A stretch of DNA of 39,183 nt. Source: Candidatus Melainabacteria bacterium (GTDB lineage: Bacteria > Cyanobacteriota > Vampirovibrionia > Obscuribacterales > Obscuribacteraceae). The notes under the pieces are model-generated. The model worked only from the letters and a program-made list of their open reading frames with translations, ran no database searches and had not been told where the DNA came from. Every line of letters begins with the position of its first letter. Within the stretch, counting starts at the first letter, position 1. Of the stretch, positions 6,830 to 15,600 are shown in pieces. The stretch is taken from assembly GCA_003151275.1 (NCBI GenBank), contig PLXC01000126.1:1-39183 (forward strand), given 5' to 3'. The translations under genes were made by a program, and so were the position numbers.

Positions 6830-8590
6830 ATGACTAGGAATCTATCCGTGGATAAACCAGATGTTTGTGACGTAAGGCGCGAAACCGGCGACCCAAGAAA
6901 GAGCGCTACGGCTTGTTCAGTCGAAGCGCAGGATTTAATGCGCGCGAACGCGCCGGGTCAGACCCGCCCGGTCGATCTAACGCAAACGGGCAGACCGGTG
7001 GATTTCCCTCCGGCGCTTACACTGCAGGATAGGTCGTCCAATCCCAGCGAACTCATGCCCAATGCGGCATTGAAACAGCAGACAGCGGTGCTGTTTAATC
7101 CTAATGCGAGCCCAGAGCAAAAGCTGGCTTGTATTCAGACCCTGTGTGATGCGGGTCTGAAAGAGTTGGCGTACCGCGACCAATCGGGAAATCACATGCT
7201 GCGACTGGAAAAAATTCCTGTCGGCGAGAGCGGGCGCTCAATGGTGCACTTGTTTGGCACAGACGAAAACGATCAGCAGCGTACAATCCTGCGCGGAATT
7301 TCCCAGACCGACGGAAACTTTAGCAATGAACAGAATCAACAGGGACAAGCGGTTGATTTCTATGGATTAGGCAAAGGGTTGCTCGACCGAGCTAACAACC
7401 CCGATGTCTTCATTCCGAATCAAAACATGGACGCCAGAACTCCACAAAATCAGAACGGTGATGTTCGCAATCCAAACGAACTTTACTGTCCAAGCCCGTA
7501 TGACTCAAGATCCGGTGTGGAAAATGGCTATCCTAATAACAATGGACGCGAACAATATAGTGGGGACTCGGACGCATGGCGACGCTCAAATCCATTCGAC
7601 AAAAATTATGATCCAAGATATGCGCAATCTTTAGACGGAAACTCACAACGCTACGATCCATCCGATCCTCGATACAATCCAAATCCGCATGACAGGAATA
7701 ATTCGGATCCTCGCTTCGCACCAAACCTTAACGACAGGAATAATTCGGATCCTCGCTTCGCACCAAACCTTAACGACAGGAATAATTCTGATCCTCGCTT
7801 CGCACCAAATCCTAATGACAGGAATGCAGATCCTCGCTTAGTACCAAATCTTAACAACAGGAATGCTGATTCTCGCTACAATCCGAATCCCTCCGATCAA
7901 AATCCCGGGGAGAGACCTACACCGTACCGCAGAAATCCATCTGACCAAATTCCATACAATCGAAATGACGCGCCGCCGAACAACAGCAACAACTCAGACA
8001 ACTTAAACAAATTCAGTCGCAGCGCCAGTGACCGCAACAATTTTTATGCACATCAGAACGATGGCAACAGCTGCTCCGCATTCAGCATGGCGATGATGTC
8101 TAGTGACTGGAACACCGGTCGTCCACCGAGCGATTCGGAGAGTTCGAATTGGAAGCAGATCGCTGGCACAATCGGGCATGGCTACCGCGGCTCTCTCAAC
8201 CAAGTCGCTTCAAACTTGAAAGAAGGCATCCCAGGGCTGGAGACGAAAGTCTACAACTATGGCATGGGGCGAGTCGGACCGAATGCTATGCAGGACCTTA
8301 ATCGGGAGTTGGCGCAAGGACACACGGCAGTGGCAAAGGTGATAAACCCGCATACAGGAAACGCGCACTATATTTACATTGCCGGAAGATCGGCGAATGG
8401 CGATTATGTACTGGGCGATCCAGATCGCAAAAATCCGCACCAGCAGCCAATAAGCGGTGACCGCCTGATGCACATGATGTCTGCACGGGATGGATTTGTG
8501 GCTGGGTGGAAAAATTCGCAAAGCGGCGCCACCAGAGTGCAGGGAAGCGCGGCCAATCGTTTTGCAATGGCGCATCAACAACTTGCGTAA
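6830..8590 (+). CDS. Papain-fold (C39-like) protein with Asn/Pro-rich repeat linker
   Basis: A 586-residue protein without signal peptide or transmembrane segment. The C-terminal 190 residues look like a peptidase C39-like papain fold: nucleophile C415 in NDGNSCSAFSMAMM, H513 in GNAHYIYIAG and D530 in VLGDPDRKNP, spaced as a Cys-His-Asp triad. Residues about 1-195 form a mixed region, with LFNPNASPEQKLACIQTLCD as its clearest helix. The middle (about 200-400) is disordered and rich in Asn, Asp, Pro and Arg, including tandem DPRFAPNLNDRNNS units. Such domains act as proteases or amidases in bacteriocin export and toxin systems; the substrate is unknown. It faces the calpain-like gene across 180 bp. 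Possible roles are a secreted effector or an internal processing protease. Confidence 0.7.
   Translation: MTRNLSVDKPDVCDVRRETGDPRKSATACSVEAQDLMRANAPGQTRPVDLTQTGRPVDFPPALTLQDRSSNPSELMPNAALKQQTAVLFNPNASPEQKLACIQTLCDAGLKELAYRDQSGNHMLRLEKIPVGESGRSMVHLFGTDENDQQRTILRGISQTDGNFSNEQNQQGQAVDFYGLGKGLLDRANNPDVFIPNQNMDARTPQNQNGDVRNPNELYCPSPYDSRSGVENGYPNNNGREQYSGDSDAWRRSNPFDKNYDPRYAQSLDGNSQRYDPSDPRYNPNPHDRNNSDPRFAPNLNDRNNSDPRFAPNLNDRNNSDPRFAPNPNDRNADPRLVPNLNNRNADSRYNPNPSDQNPGERPTPYRRNPSDQIPYNRNDAPPNNSNNSDNLNKFSRSASDRNNFYAHQNDGNSCSAFSMAMMSSDWNTGRPPSDSESSNWKQIAGTIGHGYRGSLNQVASNLKEGIPGLETKVYNYGMGRVGPNAMQDLNRELAQGHTAVAKVINPHTGNAHYIYIAGRSANGDYVLGDPDRKNPHQQPISGDRLMHMMSARDGFVAGWKNSQSGATRVQGSAANRFAMAHQQLA
7664..7867 (+). 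repeat. In-frame 42/39-bp tandem repeats
   Basis: Five units start with GATCCTCG: 7664, 7706 and 7748 (42 bp each) and 7790 and 7829 (39 bp each). A degenerate sixth follows at 7868. Units two and three are almost identical at the DNA level, which implies recent duplication. Each encodes a DPR-xxPNxxDRN block, so copy-number changes keep the reading frame. Confidence 0.9.
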
Positions 8591-8770
8591 ATCTATCTTG
8601 GGGCAGTCAGCCCTCCTTCGTTCTCAAGAAAAACAAAGTTAAACATCCGCAAGGTCAATCTGCAATCGATGACAAGCTGTTCTTCTCGCCAACGTGTTCA
8701 GAACACCAACTTGTGATTTATTTCGATCAGTCCGAGTTGCTCACGGTGTTGAGTCTATAATTGGAACCTT

Positions 8771-10546
8771 TCAGTCGGCATTCTGCGTGGATATTTCAGA
8801 AAAGTTTTCATAGAACTCCTGAATAGACATAGTGAACTCGCCAGGATGTCCGTCGCATTCTTTAGCCGTTTTAAATCCATCGGGTATATTGTTGTTGTAT
8901 CCCCATGGATTGCGCAACTTCACTGTCTGAGTGTCCGGGTTGTAACCCATCACTGTATATTCATGTGATCCCTCCAAATGTGTATTACTGTTCGTGCCCG
9001 CACAGATTTCTTGATGATTTTCAAACGCAGTGTTAAGTTGATCTTCTAGGACTTTGATATGGTCGAAGTCTGGCACAGGGCTGTTAGGAAGAATCTCCAA
9101 CATCGTATCTGCCAAAAACAAGTGAGTAGAAAAGTCTTTGCCGGTTAAAAGTGACAAGGCTCTGCTAGGTACACCTAAGCTATTATTATCGAGATCCAGC
9201 TCGGATGCCATTTGCCGATGCGCCTTCTCCAATACGCAAACCCAAGTGCCATTTACGTTGTGCGCAAACCTGTTAAGTTCTTCTTGCGTAGGAGCTTCAA
9301 TACTAATAGGCTGATCTGGACGACCTGGGAATGTCACTATGTAGCCGCCAGAGTTATTTGGATCTGGTTTGATCATCTCTTTGATTTTTTCGGGCTCTTG
9401 CTCGCACACTGATGCTACCGCCGAAAGGAAATAGCAGTCGCCCAAACCATGTCCTTGCTTAATGTCGTCAGTGGAAATGTCTTTTGGTGACAACCCGTCA
9501 GCAACTATTTTGCCGACCATAAGCGAACCATGATGAAGTTCCGAAAGATGATCATTCTCGTATAACGTCATTACGGTTGTCGGTGGCATAAACTTGCCAC
9601 CATTTGCGGTGCGGCCAGTGTCTTCGCCCTGCTCATCATATTGATGAAACAATCCTTGAGCGTCTGGCTTCCAGTGTGTGCCGTCGTCATCTTTGACTTC
9701 GCTGATGGCGCCTTTATTGTAACTGTATTCTCTGGTTCGTCCGTCGGCATATTGGAACTTAGTTACATTGCCATTCTCATCGTCATGGAGTCTGCTGCCA
9801 TCAATAAAAAATAGTTCGCTAGATTTGTCTTTATCAGTAAAGCGAAAAGTTCCGTCTCGATCAACAGATGCACTAGCATCGCGGCAACCGAGATTATTGC
9901 TGCAACGGTCGACGTGTTGGAAAATTCCATCTTCATCACGCAGCCATGTGGTTCCATCACGGTCTTGAATCTTCCACACACTTCCGCCTTTGGGGTGTTG
10001 CGCATCTGGTTCATAACTAAATTTACGAGACGTTCCATCACCATAATCTACTTCGGTCACACGTTCGGAGTCACTATCATCATGAGCACCGTCGTACTTA
10101 ATTTTTGTTCCGTCGCTTTTGAACTCGTAGCCGTTGTGGCCGTTTTCGACGCGCAGATCGTTCTCTTCTAGTGTGATTTTGCCGTCGTACTTTTGACGAA
10201 ACTTCCCATCATGCGCATAGATACTCCATTTGCCGTCAGAGCCTTTTTGCCATGTGTCACCGCCAGACCACTTGAGTTGAGTCAGCCCGGTACTGTCACT
10301 TTCGAAGTCGAGTCTACCTTTATTTGGATAAACGACCTGTCCGTGATTTTGGTGGTGATCGAGAGCCAAGACCGGTAGCAGTCCGATATCGGTTAATTTC
10401 TGACTGGCTGCAAGCAACGCTGAGTCTATCTGATGCTTTTCTTTATTGGGAGAGTGGAGGGATACCGTTTCGTCGAAAATTCTTTCTGCATTGGAGCGAG
10501 CGATGTGGTCAGCGGCGATTGAATTTGTGCGATCGAGTGTTGACAT
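8771..10546 (-). CDS. Calpain-like cysteine protease with RHS/YD-like repeats
   Basis: The start is ATG 10546, preceded by AGGGGG and 4 nt; the open frame further upstream is not needed. The 591-residue product begins MSTLDRTNSIAADHIARSNA and has no signal peptide. Residues about 90-300 carry repeats of the type DGTSRKFSYEPD, DGRTREYSYNKGAISEVKDD and DGTHW, reminiscent of RHS/YD or wall-associated repeats. The C-terminal 230 residues are a family C2 (calpain) domain: C371 in GLGDCYFLSAVASV, H528 in GSHEYTVMGY and N546 in VKLRNPWG. The triad is complete. Bacterial calpains are of mostly unknown function, and calcium dependence cannot be judged from sequence. A secreted effector or contact-dependent toxin is possible, as is an internal protease. 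Confidence 0.85.
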   Translation of the reverse strand: MSTLDRTNSIAADHIARSNAERIFDETVSLHSPNKEKHQIDSALLAASQKLTDIGLLPVLALDHHQNHGQVVYPNKGRLDFESDSTGLTQLKWSGGDTWQKGSDGKWSIYAHDGKFRQKYDGKITLEENDLRVENGHNGYEFKSDGTKIKYDGAHDDSDSERVTEVDYGDGTSRKFSYEPDAQHPKGGSVWKIQDRDGTTWLRDEDGIFQHVDRCSNNLGCRDASASVDRDGTFRFTDKDKSSELFFIDGSRLHDDENGNVTKFQYADGRTREYSYNKGAISEVKDDDGTHWKPDAQGLFHQYDEQGEDTGRTANGGKFMPPTTVMTLYENDHLSELHHGSLMVGKIVADGLSPKDISTDDIKQGHGLGDCYFLSAVASVCEQEPEKIKEMIKPDPNNSGGYIVTFPGRPDQPISIEAPTQEELNRFAHNVNGTWVCVLEKAHRQMASELDLDNNSLGVPSRALSLLTGKDFSTHLFLADTMLEILPNSPVPDFDHIKVLEDQLNTAFENHQEICAGTNSNTHLEGSHEYTVMGYNPDTQTVKLRNPWGYNNNIPDGFKTAKECDGHPGEFTMSIQEFYENFSEISTQNAD

Positions 10547-10678
10547 GTAACCCCCTTGGAGCTGTAAAAACCAGTTCGGCGGGGTGTCCGAGCTGAGCAT
10601 GTTTATTGGTAAACACGAAAACGGCACTATCCAACGCGGGGTAGGATTTTTGTTGTATGTTGCCGTCGCCTTGGAAAG

Positions 10679-10712
10679 AATCTATTTGAAATTTCTTGCA
10701 GATTTCTTGCAG
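10679..10712 (-). promoter_or_regulatory. 11-bp tandem direct repeat upstream of the calpain-like gene
   Basis: On the minus strand CTGCAAGAAAT occurs twice head to tail (10712-10691), directly followed by TTTCAAA and a -10-like TAGATT (10684-10679). An 11-bp period places both copies on one face of the helix, as for OmpR-type activators. The likely target is the calpain-like gene, whose ATG is about 130 nt downstream. Confidence 0.45.
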
Positions 10713-10730
10713 ACACATTAAGTCTCAGCA

Positions 10731-12299
10731 TCATTGTTGCCCAGAACGCAATAATTCGAGCTTTTGCTTGGCTTCAGGATAATCTTGTTCCGCTGCTTTC
10801 TGATACCAATAGAGCGCTTTCGAAATATCCTTATCAACTCCGATGCCAGACTGATAATAAAACGCGAGCCGCATCTGGGCCGTGGCAAAACCGTTATTCG
10901 CAGCCATCTGCAGCAACTTCGCTGATTCCTTATAATCTTGCTTAGCTCGGTTCATGTACAAAAGGGCGAGATTTGTTTGTGCTTGTGGCATTCCTTGAGA
11001 AGCTGCCATTTGGTACCACTTTATTGCTTGATCGTCATTTTGTTGTGTTCCATTACCTGCGTGCAATTGCATAGCCATATTAAACTGCGCTCTTGCGTTG
11101 CCCTGATCTGCGGACCTTCGAATCCACTGTAACGCCTGATCCGAATTTTTAGCCACGCCCTTGCCGTTCAACAGGCACAAACCGAGTTCTAGTTGGGCCA
11201 AATCATATCCTTGTTCGGCAGACTTTTTGTACCACTCAACTGCTTTCGGTAGATCTGGCTGATTGAGCTCACCAGCTTGATACAGTTGTGCAAGATTGTA
11301 TTGCGCTTCAGCCTGTCCTAGATTGGCTGACTTGGAAAAGAGCTCGAAGGCCTGTTGCAGATCCTTTTGCACGCCGTCGCCCGTGGCGTACACCATACCT
11401 AAGTTGTTTAGTGCTTGAGCGAATCCTAGTTGCGATGCTCTCTTTAGAAAAACAAGGGCTTTGCTTGGATCTTTAGCGACGTCGTGACCTTCTCGATAAA
11501 TAATGGAGAGGTCATACAAAGCTTCAGGACAATTGCCCTCCGCGGCTTTCTCAAACCATTCGATTGCCTTTTTCACGTCCTTCGGTTGACCTTTTCCGTA
11601 ATAATAGGAGTAAGCCAAATTGTATTGAGCCTCTGGGCAGTTCTTGTCTGCCGCCTTCCTATACCAAAAGATTGCCCTGGCAAGATCTTTTGGAAGACCT
11701 TCTGCACGAGCACACATTACACCAAGGTTGTTCTGTGCACAGGGATAACCGCTTTCAGCGGCTTTTCGAAACAGAGCCAGTGCTCTTGGAAAATTCTGCG
11801 CTCTGCCCAATCCCACATAATACATTAGTGCCAATTTTGTCTGCGCTGGTGCATATCCCTGGGCCGCTGCGCGAGAATACAAATTAAATGCCTGTCTCAA
11901 GTCGACGGGAACACCTTGGCCAGACTGGTATATCCAGCCAAGATGATCTTGTGCTGGTGCAAAGTTCTTCGAAGCAGCAAATCGATAAAGATATAGCGCT
12001 TTTGCATAGTTGCGAGTCGTTCCTTGACCGGATTCGTACTTTCCAGCGCGCTTCGTTTGCACCGCCATGCCGGTATGGCGTCGCGAAGCACCAACCGAAT
12101 TTGGTTGATCCCAACTTTTCTGAAGATTCCAATCAACTGAGTGCGCACCACATGGATGAAACTGGCGAGAATCGCCTTCCGTGTGCATGATTGTTGCTGC
12201 ATAGCAGACGCAATTTAGCAGTGCTGACAAAAGTGCTGCTCCAACCATGAAGCAGACCAAGTTAAGTACTGTTTCTCTTCCCAAGCTAGCACTATTCAT
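10731..12299 (-). CDS. Secreted or anchored Sel1-repeat protein
   Basis: The start is ATG 12299 with AGAGG 8 nt upstream. Residues about 13-35 (LVCFMVGAALLSALLNCVCY) form a signal peptide or anchor. From about residue 80 to the end runs an unbroken series of about eleven 36-residue Sel1-like repeats, for example AQDHLGWIYQSGQGVPVDLR, AQNNLGVMCARAEGLPKDLA and AQYNLAYSYYYGKGQPKDVK. Sel1 repeats fold as alpha-alpha superhelices that bind partner proteins; in bacteria they occur in envelope adaptor and host-interaction proteins. There is no catalytic domain. It lies upstream of the calpain-like gene on the same strand with a 184-bp gap containing its own repeat element, so separate transcription is likely. 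Confidence 0.85.
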   Translation of the reverse strand: MNSASLGRETVLNLVCFMVGAALLSALLNCVCYAATIMHTEGDSRQFHPCGAHSVDWNLQKSWDQPNSVGASRRHTGMAVQTKRAGKYESGQGTTRNYAKALYLYRFAASKNFAPAQDHLGWIYQSGQGVPVDLRQAFNLYSRAAAQGYAPAQTKLALMYYVGLGRAQNFPRALALFRKAAESGYPCAQNNLGVMCARAEGLPKDLARAIFWYRKAADKNCPEAQYNLAYSYYYGKGQPKDVKKAIEWFEKAAEGNCPEALYDLSIIYREGHDVAKDPSKALVFLKRASQLGFAQALNNLGMVYATGDGVQKDLQQAFELFSKSANLGQAEAQYNLAQLYQAGELNQPDLPKAVEWYKKSAEQGYDLAQLELGLCLLNGKGVAKNSDQALQWIRRSADQGNARAQFNMAMQLHAGNGTQQNDDQAIKWYQMAASQGMPQAQTNLALLYMNRAKQDYKESAKLLQMAANNGFATAQMRLAFYYQSGIGVDKDISKALYWYQKAAEQDYPEAKQKLELLRSGQQ

Positions 12300-12446
12300 T
12301 CCAGTGACCTCTCAAATATTCGGTCCCTGACAATTCTAGCCTAAGACGACAACTGTTGATGTCACTTCGGAAATGCTCTCGTCTGTTAGATTGCCTGAAC
12401 AATTTTTTCGACTTCTTCGAGATGGCGCAGGCGAGCCATTTATAAG

Positions 12447-12656
12447 TTGCGTGGGCAGCAACGATGTAAAGAACTTTTCCAGCGATTTTATCAAGGACAA
12501 CGTGGTAAGACATCACCTTCAGGCACTGGACTAGGGCTATATCTATGTCGACAGATTGTGGAGGCTCATGATGGACGAATCTGGTGTGAGAGTTACAAAG
12601 AAAATAGCGGCGCTATTTTCACCTTGAATTTGTCCATTGAGGCAATTTCGGCATAG
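12447..12656 (+). pseudogene. Histidine-kinase ATPase-domain remnant
   Basis: Only the last part of a HATPase_c domain survives: ELFQRFYQGQRG (F box), SGTGLGLYLCRQIVEAHDG (G2 box) and GAIFTLNL, ending with TAG at 12656. Just upstream, in another frame, comes RDGAGEP, which looks like a damaged G1 box (normally DxGxGIP). The dimerisation domain, N box and sensor part are absent, and the 150 bp before it is non-coding. It is a decayed 3' end of a two-component kinase, not a functional gene. Confidence 0.7.
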
Positions 12657-12781
12657 TCGTTTAGCATTCCTCAAACGTAGCCGACTTTAGCGTTTGCATA
12701 AACAAAGTTGGAATTGAGAGGTTGTGCCACCTCATTCAGTGCCAACCAGTTCGCATCGCTGTCTCGGCGAGGACGAAGGAT

Positions 12782-12824
12782 GACATTTATCGAGAAAATT
12801 TTCCTGACGTTTATCGAGAAAATT
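12782..12824. repeat. Direct repeat pair resembling insertion-sequence end sites
   Basis: GACATTTATCGAGAAAATT (12782-12800) and GACGTTTATCGAGAAAATT (12806-12824) differ at one of 19 bases and lie 24 bp apart. Multiple transposase-binding repeats of this kind are typical of IS21-type element ends (family knowledge; the specific match is not verified). No transposase gene is nearby. The surrounding 277-bp gap (12657-12933) has no gene. Confidence 0.55.
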
Positions 12825-12933
12825 CACAGGCAAATAACAGCGCTTTAGATCGTCATCTACAATAGCTGCAAAGGCTCAGTCTTTAGCCACATGATCATGC
12901 TAAGGTGATGACTTTGCATACGAGGAAATCAAC

Positions 12934-14778
12934 GTGATTAAGCTCTCGACGGTTGTCCGCCTGCTGTTCCTGCTCTTGGCAGCATCATGTCTGACAGCAC
13001 CACTGGTGGTATCGCAAATCGGTTCGGCGGCTTCGCCTGCTGGTAATATAGAAGGAAGAGTTGGCATCAGTTTGGAAGGCGACCACTACTACCTGACTGG
13101 CTGGGCATGCCAGCAAGGAGTAGATCGGTCTATCCGGCTGCACGTCTACGGCGACCATTCTGCCTACAATAAACCTCCAGGCACGATGATTTTATCTGGA
13201 ACGGCCGATCTGGAGAGCGAGCCGGCGATAGACCGTCTTTGTCATTGTTCGGCGAGAGGCAAACACAGATTTGAGATCGCGCTTCCCGAAAAACTCCTTG
13301 CAATTGACGGCGGCCGAAGTATTTTCGTGCACGGCATACGGTTGATTGATGGTGTCACTAACGCAGTTATTGGCGGATCTGACGATATCTTGTTCCCCTG
13401 CCTTCCTTTGTCTGGCCGCTACAAGGGCTCCCAGAAGCATCCTCGAGTCTTCAATACTGAAGCTGACTTGCGCGAGATGGCCTCCAGGATAAATCTATCT
13501 GGCACCTACTCAGCCCAGATGTTCAAGCAACTGGGAGAGGAAGTCAGATCGGATTTGAAGGCAAAAGACAATTGGGATGCCGCTTATTCTGGTACTGACA
13601 TTGACGTTTATTTGCGCACTTTCTCATACGAATCTAGAGGTGGATACGCAAGCGAAGTGCGCTCCGAGAGACAACTTAGCGCCGCTTTGCACTTGCAACC
13701 AGGCGAGACAGCTCCCCACGGTGCAGCAATCATAGCCGCTAGAGCAGCCCTGTACGCAGCGCTGATCAAGGCCGGGGCTCCGGTGTCGCCAGGCGCTGTC
13801 AGCAAAGATCAGGCTGCGCTCCTGGCGAAGCGTGTTCTCTTGTCATGGGCACGCAGTGGTTTCCGCCAAAACAATGGCAAGTTTATGACTTCTGCAACTC
13901 AATTTTCGGGGAATGGGAAATTTGACGAGGAATCTTTTAGTGCCGTAGCATTACAGGTCTCTAGAGGGGTGATCTATTCTGTTTGCGCTCAAGATCTGCT
14001 GGCCTTTGCCACTCCTTTGAGTCCGCGTGAAGAAGCTGATTGTGACGCATTTCACACAGCCATGTTTGATTTGATTGTAGCGGCGGAAAAGCGCAAACGG
14101 CTGGGTACTTGCTTGCCCTGTAACGCTTTTGGCAATCATACGGCAAATGGATTGGCAGGGCTTTTGGCGATTGCGCGATTGCTTGATGACGAGAAAAAAT
14201 TCTATGCCATCCTTTACGGTGGTGACCGCTCGGCGCCAGTGCCCCTGCCTTGGACGACCTTCTTTAATAGGACAATCTATGGTCAGCATGATCAGCCCAA
14301 TGGCTGTTATCCAAACACGGGACTCGACTGCTTTTCGAGCAGGCCCTTTTTTCAGACGGCCAAGGTCGTACCGGGAGAAATCGATGATCGCTTTCGCAAT
14401 GAGAATGCCGAACAGGGAATCGGTTACCCGATGTTTACCCTGGAGCGTCTCTACAATGCCGCGGACATTCTCGAGAAGGCTGGATTGGACGGGTACGGTT
14501 ATCGCGGCGCGCACCAGGAGTCAATAGAACTGGCCACTCAATACTATGCCACCTATGCCCAACATGCCGGGTTTAATCAAGTTATCACTTCTGAAAATGC
14601 TGGGACCTGTCCTAACTCTGCCCAATATCTAGGGAAGAAGGCAACTGGAGAGGCCAATTTTATCGAAGGAGCTTACCGATTCCCGGATAACCACATGATC
14701 GTGTCGGTCGAAGACGCAGCCAAACTATCGCCGCATGGTCCTGTGGACCCACTTCGCTTTGGACGCTGGAGAAATTAG
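12934..14778 (+). CDS. Secreted alginate-lyase-like protein
   Basis: The start is GTG 12934 with GAGGAAA upstream. A signal peptide spans about residues 1-32 (VVRLLFLLLAASCLTAPLVV). Residues 40-150 form a beta-rich domain (YYLTGWACQQGVDRSIRLHV, SIFVHGIRLIDG). Residues about 170-560 are helical and resemble the alpha/alpha-toroid of the alginate/chondroitin lyase superfamily: ALYAALIKAGAPV, LVAAEKRKRL, then NHTANGLAGLLAIARLLDDE, where Asn-His is the usual catalytic element, and later NEN-EQGIGYPMFTLERLYNAA. It would act on a uronic-acid polysaccharide in the envelope or outside the cell. The family call is moderate; the substrate cannot be inferred. It converges on the amidase gene. Confidence 0.65.
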   Translation: MIKLSTVVRLLFLLLAASCLTAPLVVSQIGSAASPAGNIEGRVGISLEGDHYYLTGWACQQGVDRSIRLHVYGDHSAYNKPPGTMILSGTADLESEPAIDRLCHCSARGKHRFEIALPEKLLAIDGGRSIFVHGIRLIDGVTNAVIGGSDDILFPCLPLSGRYKGSQKHPRVFNTEADLREMASRINLSGTYSAQMFKQLGEEVRSDLKAKDNWDAAYSGTDIDVYLRTFSYESRGGYASEVRSERQLSAALHLQPGETAPHGAAIIAARAALYAALIKAGAPVSPGAVSKDQAALLAKRVLLSWARSGFRQNNGKFMTSATQFSGNGKFDEESFSAVALQVSRGVIYSVCAQDLLAFATPLSPREEADCDAFHTAMFDLIVAAEKRKRLGTCLPCNAFGNHTANGLAGLLAIARLLDDEKKFYAILYGGDRSAPVPLPWTTFFNRTIYGQHDQPNGCYPNTGLDCFSSRPFFQTAKVVPGEIDDRFRNENAEQGIGYPMFTLERLYNAADILEKAGLDGYGYRGAHQESIELATQYYATYAQHAGFNQVITSENAGTCPNSAQYLGKKATGEANFIEGAYRFPDNHMIVSVEDAAKLSPHGPVDPLRFGRWRN

Positions 14779-14835
14779 AGAGGCTCTGTTGCAAAATCTC
14801 CTAAACGCTCCGCAGTAAAAGAGGAACGGTCTGGG

Positions 14836-15564
14836 CTAGAGACTGGAAGGTCCGGGATCAATCGCCGGCTCTTTGCCCTGCATGGTCTTCTGCACCCAGT
14901 GCTTGAATTGACCATCGGTAATATAGCGGTAGAAATCTTTACCAGGGCAATCTGTTTGATTTGGTGCGGCGTCCTGGTGCGTGCGCACATGATCGAGGGA
15001 GATGTGATACTGCTGGCACAACCACGCTGTCAGCTTGACGCAGGATTGAATCTCCATGAGAGTGGGGCGTTGAACGTTAAAGTCGCCCATCATCTCAACA
15101 CCTATGTTGCCCTTAAGCGGATATTTCGTGTTGCTCTCAGGCTCATACTGTGTCGGGCGGCCTTCGAAAATCCTGCCGTCAGGCGCAATTAGAAAATGAT
15201 ACGGCAGATCCGGCCAGTATGTATCGCGGGGCGGTTTTTCTAGTTGCGGACGCTTTTGTCCCCAGACTTGCATGTGCCGCACAAATTCAACAGGATCATC
15301 TTTGTCATGCCAAAGTTCTCCAGCATGGTGAATAGTTATCCATTTCGGTACTTGCTTGCGATCTTCTCCAATCGGTTGCGCTTTTGAGCCCCATTCTTCT
15401 CGGCTGACGATCCGCGGCTTTGGCACCTTAGAAGATGTGGCCACAAGGCGAGGGAAACGCTCTTCAGTATCATGTGATTCAGCGGCAGTGACACGCGCTA
15501 AAGGGGACAGCAACGTCGCTATCGCAAATAAAGCTAAAGTTCGTGAAATTACAATGCGGCTCAC
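14836..15564 (-). CDS. N-acetylmuramoyl-L-alanine amidase (Amidase_2/PGRP type)
   Basis: It cleaves the bond between muramic acid and the stem peptide of peptidoglycan. A signal peptide covers about residues 1-28 (LALFAIATLLSPLARVTAAE). The domain runs from RIVSREEWGS (51-60) to about 215. Zinc ligands are visible at H79/H80 in WITIHHAGE, H196 in VRTHQD and C206 in QTDCPGKDF. YHFLIAPDGRIFEGR and IGVEMMGDFN are standard PGRP-fold elements. The start is GTG 15564. It lies 36 nt downstream of the alpha-2-macroglobulin gene on the same strand, so the two are very likely one operon. The role is envelope or periplasmic peptidoglycan turnover. Confidence 0.9.
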   Translation of the reverse strand: MSRIVISRTLALFAIATLLSPLARVTAAESHDTEERFPRLVATSSKVPKPRIVSREEWGSKAQPIGEDRKQVPKWITIHHAGELWHDKDDPVEFVRHMQVWGQKRPQLEKPPRDTYWPDLPYHFLIAPDGRIFEGRPTQYEPESNTKYPLKGNIGVEMMGDFNVQRPTLMEIQSCVKLTAWLCQQYHISLDHVRTHQDAAPNQTDCPGKDFYRYITDGQFKHWVQKTMQGKEPAIDPGPSSL

Positions 15565-15600
15565 AACTGCCTGCCATTCAGCTTAATATGGAGGACAAGA

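Noticed and set aside
7664..7867. CRISPR-like regular repeats
   Set aside because: Units are adjacent with no unique spacers and are translated in frame; this is a coding tandem repeat.
13951..14514. 187-codon minus-strand frame
   Set aside because: It is antisense to the alginate-lyase-like gene, without start context or domain.
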